From contig DCQT01000033.1 in NCBI GenBank assembly GCA_002323535.1, positions 103,692 to 119,744 of the forward strand: 16,053 nucleotides of DNA, read 5' to 3'. Positions 14,137 through 16,053 of the stretch are shown piece by piece (position 1 is the stretch's first letter; the number at the start of each line of letters is the position of its first letter). The notes below the pieces were generated by a model, which was not told the DNA's origin, did not search any database, and saw nothing but the letters and a program-made list of their open reading frames with translations. The position numbers were made by a program, and so were the translations under genes. The stretch is from Bacteriovoracaceae bacterium UBA1511. GTDB taxonomy: Bacteria; Bdellovibrionota; Bacteriovoracia; Bacteriovoracales; Bacteriovoracaceae.

Positions 14137-15238
14137 TTTAAACTCTTTAAAGCCACACTTATTAAAAGGCGATCTTTCTGATGAAGAGATCGCCTTTTTT
14201 GTTTCCAAGCTGCAAAAAGGCTTCACTTCAAATAGAGAAAATATTGGCGACTATCAAAAAAGTGCAGAACTAGTTTCTGCGTATACAGCTTTTTACATGC
14301 CATCTAACTTTAAAAAGTCGGTGAAAACATTTGAGTATCTTGAGAGTGTTATTAATCTACAAACAAAAAACAGTGTTGAACTATTTGATATTGGTTGTGG
14401 GCCAGGAACAATGTCCCTTGCTTACGCTAAAGAATTACAACAAAAGTTTCCGGGTATTGAGTTAAGAGTAAATTTAGTAGACACGTCACGCTTGATGTTA
14501 GATCAAGCGGAGAAACTTTTTAGTGCCTTTTTCCCCGAGGTTAAAGTATATTCTTTCTTGGCCCACGAGTTTTTTAACTCCAGTAAATTTAAAAGATCAG
14601 AGTTATCAATTTGTTTATTCGCTAATTCGCAAAATGAATTTGGGCAAAAAGTATTTTTAAGTTATTTGGAAAAGGTCTCTCCTGAACTTATTTGTCTGCT
14701 TTCTCCGGGAAACAAAGACCGATTTTGGTCGCTGCTTGATTTAAAAGACATTTTGGAGTCTAAAAAGGGATACAGTATCGCCTACCCTTGTGTATGCTCA
14801 GAAAAAAAATGCCCCTTGGATAGAGGCGATTGGTGTCATCAGGTTCTTCGCGTTAAAAATGACCCTAGTTTTGATAGAATCTCTCAGATGACTAAAATTG
14901 ACCGACGCACTTTGCCTTATATTTTTCATTTGTATCAGTTCCGAGAGAAAGTTGGTGAAAGAGCGCCTAGTTTAAATCTGGAGACATTAACGGGGACAAT
15001 TCTTCAGTTTTTAGGAAAGAATAAGGCGTGTTATCGATGGAGAATTTGTCTTATAGATCAGGATAATGGAGGGTTAAGAGATTTTAACGCAGAGTTTCTG
15101 ATTAGAGGTATGGACAAGAGAGCCATTAAAATGCTTGAGGAGTTGAATGTTGGAGACAGAGTGGAGATTAAAATTAAAAAATTCATCAATGACAGCACAA
15201 TTAGAATTGTCATTCCTGGTATTTCCATTCAGAATTAA
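14114..15238 (+). CDS. Rsm22/METTL17-like methyltransferase-fold protein with cysteine cluster
   Basis: 374 residues. SAM-binding motif LFDIGCGPGTM (90-100) in a Rossmann methyltransferase fold, preceded by a helical segment with SAYTAFYMPSNF as in Rsm22 proteins. YPCVCSEKKCPL and DWCHQVLRV supply C226, C228, C233 and C241, the Rsm22 cysteine signature. In mitochondrial METTL17/Rsm22 these cysteines bind a [4Fe-4S] cluster and the protein acts in small-subunit ribosome assembly; C306 and C312 are further candidate ligands. The C-terminal ~80 residues look like a beta-rich, OB-like part. The start is uncertain: TTG 14114, with AAGG nine bases upstream, overlaps gltA by 23 bases, and the next in-frame ATG is codon 62, past conserved sequence. 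A terminator-like hairpin lies in codons 17-29. The histone gene follows 27 bases downstream. Confidence 0.82.
   Translation: MSISSPDNLNSLKPHLLKGDLSDEEIAFFVSKLQKGFTSNRENIGDYQKSAELVSAYTAFYMPSNFKKSVKTFEYLESVINLQTKNSVELFDIGCGPGTMSLAYAKELQQKFPGIELRVNLVDTSRLMLDQAEKLFSAFFPEVKVYSFLAHEFFNSSKFKRSELSICLFANSQNEFGQKVFLSYLEKVSPELICLLSPGNKDRFWSLLDLKDILESKKGYSIAYPCVCSEKKCPLDRGDWCHQVLRVKNDPSFDRISQMTKIDRRTLPYIFHLYQFREKVGERAPSLNLETLTGTILQFLGKNKACYRWRICLIDQDNGGLRDFNAEFLIRGMDKRAIKMLEELNVGDRVEIKIKKFINDSTIRIVIPGISIQN
14164..14200 (+). terminator. Strong terminator-like hairpin 3' of gltA, inside the rsm22-like frame
   Basis: AAAAGGCGATCT (14164-14175) pairs perfectly with AGATCGCCTTTT (14187-14198) around an 11-base loop, and the T run extends to 14200. 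This is a classical intrinsic terminator shape, 27 bases after the gltA stop. It also encodes the KGDLSDEEIAFF part of the downstream protein, so it may act as an attenuator between gltA and the rsm22-like/histone genes. Confidence 0.7.
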
Positions 15239-15265
15239 CTAGTTATTAATTCCAAGGAGTTTTAA

Positions 15266-15463
15266 ATGGGGAAGAAAGATTTAGAAATGTTGTTAGTTGG
15301 ATCAAAAACTAAAGAAGCGATCAAAGGTGATGGCAAAAGTACTTTTAATGTTTCTGGTGACGCTTTAGATGCTTTAAATCAAATTGTTCATGATCTAGTT
15401 ATGAAAGCAAGAACGAGATGTTCAGAGAATGGTAGAAAGACTGTTCGTGCTTCTGACTTCTAG
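15266..15463 (+). CDS. Bacterial histone-fold protein (Bdellovibrio Bd0055-like singlet)
   Basis: 65-residue basic protein with a single histone fold. Helix 1 is about 10-20 (LVGSKTKEAIK), loop 1 is 21-28, and the long helix 2 is about 29-55 (SGDALDALNQIVHDLVMKAR and on). Loop 2 is NGRKTVR (55-61), and a minimal helix 3 begins at ASDF and stops at once. The RKTV...D pattern matches archaeal and bacterial histones, where R and D form a conserved salt bridge. The lack of a full helix 3 is expected for the short bacterial type. Bd0055 of B. bacteriovorus is an abundant dimeric chromatin protein with unconventional DNA binding; a similar role here is inferred. The ATG has AAGGAG six bases upstream. 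It is followed by a strong terminator. Confidence 0.88.
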   Translation: MGKKDLEMLLVGSKTKEAIKGDGKSTFNVSGDALDALNQIVHDLVMKARTRCSENGRKTVRASDF

Positions 15464-15486
15464 GTCAAAATTTCAAGATCTTTTAT

Positions 15487-15517
15487 AAAAAAAGCCCCTT
15501 TTAAAGGGGCTTTTTTT
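15487..15517. terminator. Bidirectional intrinsic terminator between histone and csp genes
   Basis: Seven A, GCCCCTTT, a minimal loop, AAAGGGGC and seven T form a near-perfect inverted repeat centred at about 15502. The symmetric A and T tracts make it usable from both sides. It serves the histone gene (stop 15463) and the convergent cold-shock gene (stop 15534). Confidence 0.9.
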
Positions 15518-15533
15518 GGAAAGGAACAAAAAT

Positions 15534-15728
15534 TTAAACAGGCGATATATCTACTGCTTTTGGACCTCTTTCACCCTCTACAACTTTATATTCGACATTA
15601 TCGCCGTCTTTTAGATATATGTCATTTGATACACCAGATGCGTGAAAAAAATAATCTTTTCCGTCATCACCAGTGATAAATCCGTATTTCTTTTCTTTGT
15701 TGTAGAATTTGACTTTTCCGGTTTCCAT
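15534..15728 (-). CDS. Cold-shock domain protein (CspA family)
   Basis: 64-residue single cold-shock domain, an OB-fold binding single-stranded RNA and DNA and usually acting as an RNA chaperone. RNP1 is KKYGFITG (13-20) and RNP2 is DYFFHAS (25-31). The usual tryptophan of KWFN is replaced (KFYN, 7-10). The ending GPKAVDISPV matches the family. The ATG has AAAGG nine bases upstream. The leader between the predicted promoter and the start is short (~17 bases), unlike the long cold-responsive leader of E. coli cspA, so cold induction through a leader RNA is not suggested. It is convergent with the histone gene. Confidence 0.93.
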   Translation of the reverse strand: METGKVKFYNKEKKYGFITGDDGKDYFFHASGVSNDIYLKDGDNVEYKVVEGERGPKAVDISPV

Positions 15729-15751
15729 TATTAAATACCTTTATAATTAAT

Positions 15752-15781
15752 ACTATAAGTTAATTCTTTCAATGCTAACAA
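15752..15781 (-). promoter_or_regulatory. Putative sigma-70 promoter of the cold-shock gene
   Basis: On the minus strand TTGTTA (15776-15781), an 18-base spacer and TATAGT (15752-15757) resemble -35 and -10 boxes. This predicts a transcript start near 15745, about 17 bases before the ATG at 15728. Confidence 0.45.
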
Positions 15782-15837
15782 CAAATAGCCGGATCAGAAT
15801 CTTTCCATTGTTTATGATGAAAAAAAATCTTCATAAG

Positions 15838-16053
15838 TTACCAGGGTAAAACCTTTCCATGCCTTAGAAACTTTCCATTCGGGAATTCTTCATGCATTGC
15901 AAAGGCTACAATTTTTTCAGTACTTTCTTCTATTGTCAAACTTGCATTACTACCTCCCATATCTGTCTGAACCCACCCTGGACATATAGCATTCACAGAT
16001 ATTTCCCGTTTTTCTAGTTCAACGGATAGAATCTTGGATAATGCATTCAATGA
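15838..16053 (-). CDS. Short-chain dehydrogenase/reductase, C-terminal part, truncated by window end
   Basis: The frame is open through the last base of the window, so only the final ~71 residues of an SDR of usually ~230-250 residues are present. SLNALSKILSVEL follows directly on where the catalytic YxxxK would be, and VNAICPGWVQTDMGG is the conserved PG segment after it. The ending GKFLRHGKVLPW resembles carbonyl-reductase-like SDRs. The Rossmann glycine motif and catalytic Tyr/Lys lie outside, so activity and substrate cannot be judged. The TTG at 16050 is internal, not the start. Confidence 0.8.
   Translation of the reverse strand, partial: SLNALSKILSVELEKREISVNAICPGWVQTDMGGSNASLTIEESTEKIVAFAMHEEFPNGKFLRHGKVLPW

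Noticed and set aside
15812..15836. TTATGA/TCATAA inverted repeat with an A-rich loop after the SDR stop
   Set aside because: The stem is six AT-rich pairs with a 13-base loop and no following T-tract in the SDR direction, so it is too weak to call a terminator.
15729..15837. Long cold-shock leader RNA upstream of the csp gene
   Set aside because: The best promoter candidate predicts a leader of only about 17 bases, so a cspA-type thermosensing leader is not supported.
1..16053. CRISPR array, mobile element, prophage, tRNA or toxin-antitoxin module
   Set aside because: No regularly spaced repeats, transposase or integrase motifs, tRNA-like cloverleaf or paired small toxin genes were seen on either strand.

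Overview
This window looks like chromosome from a low-GC member of the Bdellovibrionota, most likely the Bacteriovoracales (Halobacteriovorax/Bacteriovorax/Peredibacter side). That placement is an inference. It rests on AT-rich coding DNA, a single short histone-fold protein of the Bdellovibrio Bd0055 type, the density of small tightly packed transcription units, and gene content. No insertion sequence, tRNA, rRNA, CRISPR array or phage gene is visible, and no gene-free stretch exceeds about 110 bases.

Left part (1-4800). The 3' end of a dipeptide epimerase of the enolase superfamily is cut by the window start. A GT4 glycosyltransferase follows on the plus strand. An exbB-exbD pair on the minus strand meets it tail to tail with one base between the stop codons. 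exbB diverges from a gamma-glutamyltranspeptidase gene, probably secreted or a lipoprotein. Its 3' end overlaps the stop of a 72-residue unrecognised protein on the minus strand.

Middle part (4838-12070, all minus strand). A complete dipeptide ABC importer, dppA-dppB-dppC-dppD-dppF, is encoded with 1-base TAATG overlaps (A/B and B/C) or gaps of 3 to 12 bases (C/D and D/F). sfsA lies 26 bases upstream of dppA with a weak hairpin between. A divergent HD-GYP-like protein that has lost key catalytic residues lies 75 bases downstream of dppF. A hairpin with a T-rich tail at 4838-4870 closes this block.

Right part (12136-16053). pyrE (orotate phosphoribosyltransferase) diverges from sfsA. It is followed by gltA (citrate synthase), an Rsm22/METTL17-like methyltransferase-fold protein whose reading frame overlaps the gltA end, and a 65-residue histone-fold protein. 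A strong bidirectional terminator separates the histone gene from a convergent cold-shock protein gene. The 3' end of a short-chain dehydrogenase gene is cut by the window end.

How the genes fit together: the dipeptide epimerase, gamma-glutamyltranspeptidase and Dpp importer all handle peptides, including possibly murein-derived L-Ala-D-Glu, which would suit a predator consuming prey protein and cell wall. They are separate transcription units, so this is only a theme. The most notable items are the bacterial histone, the Rsm22-like protein with a cysteine cluster beside it, an apparent intrinsic terminator inside the start of the rsm22-like frame, and the degenerate HD-GYP protein.
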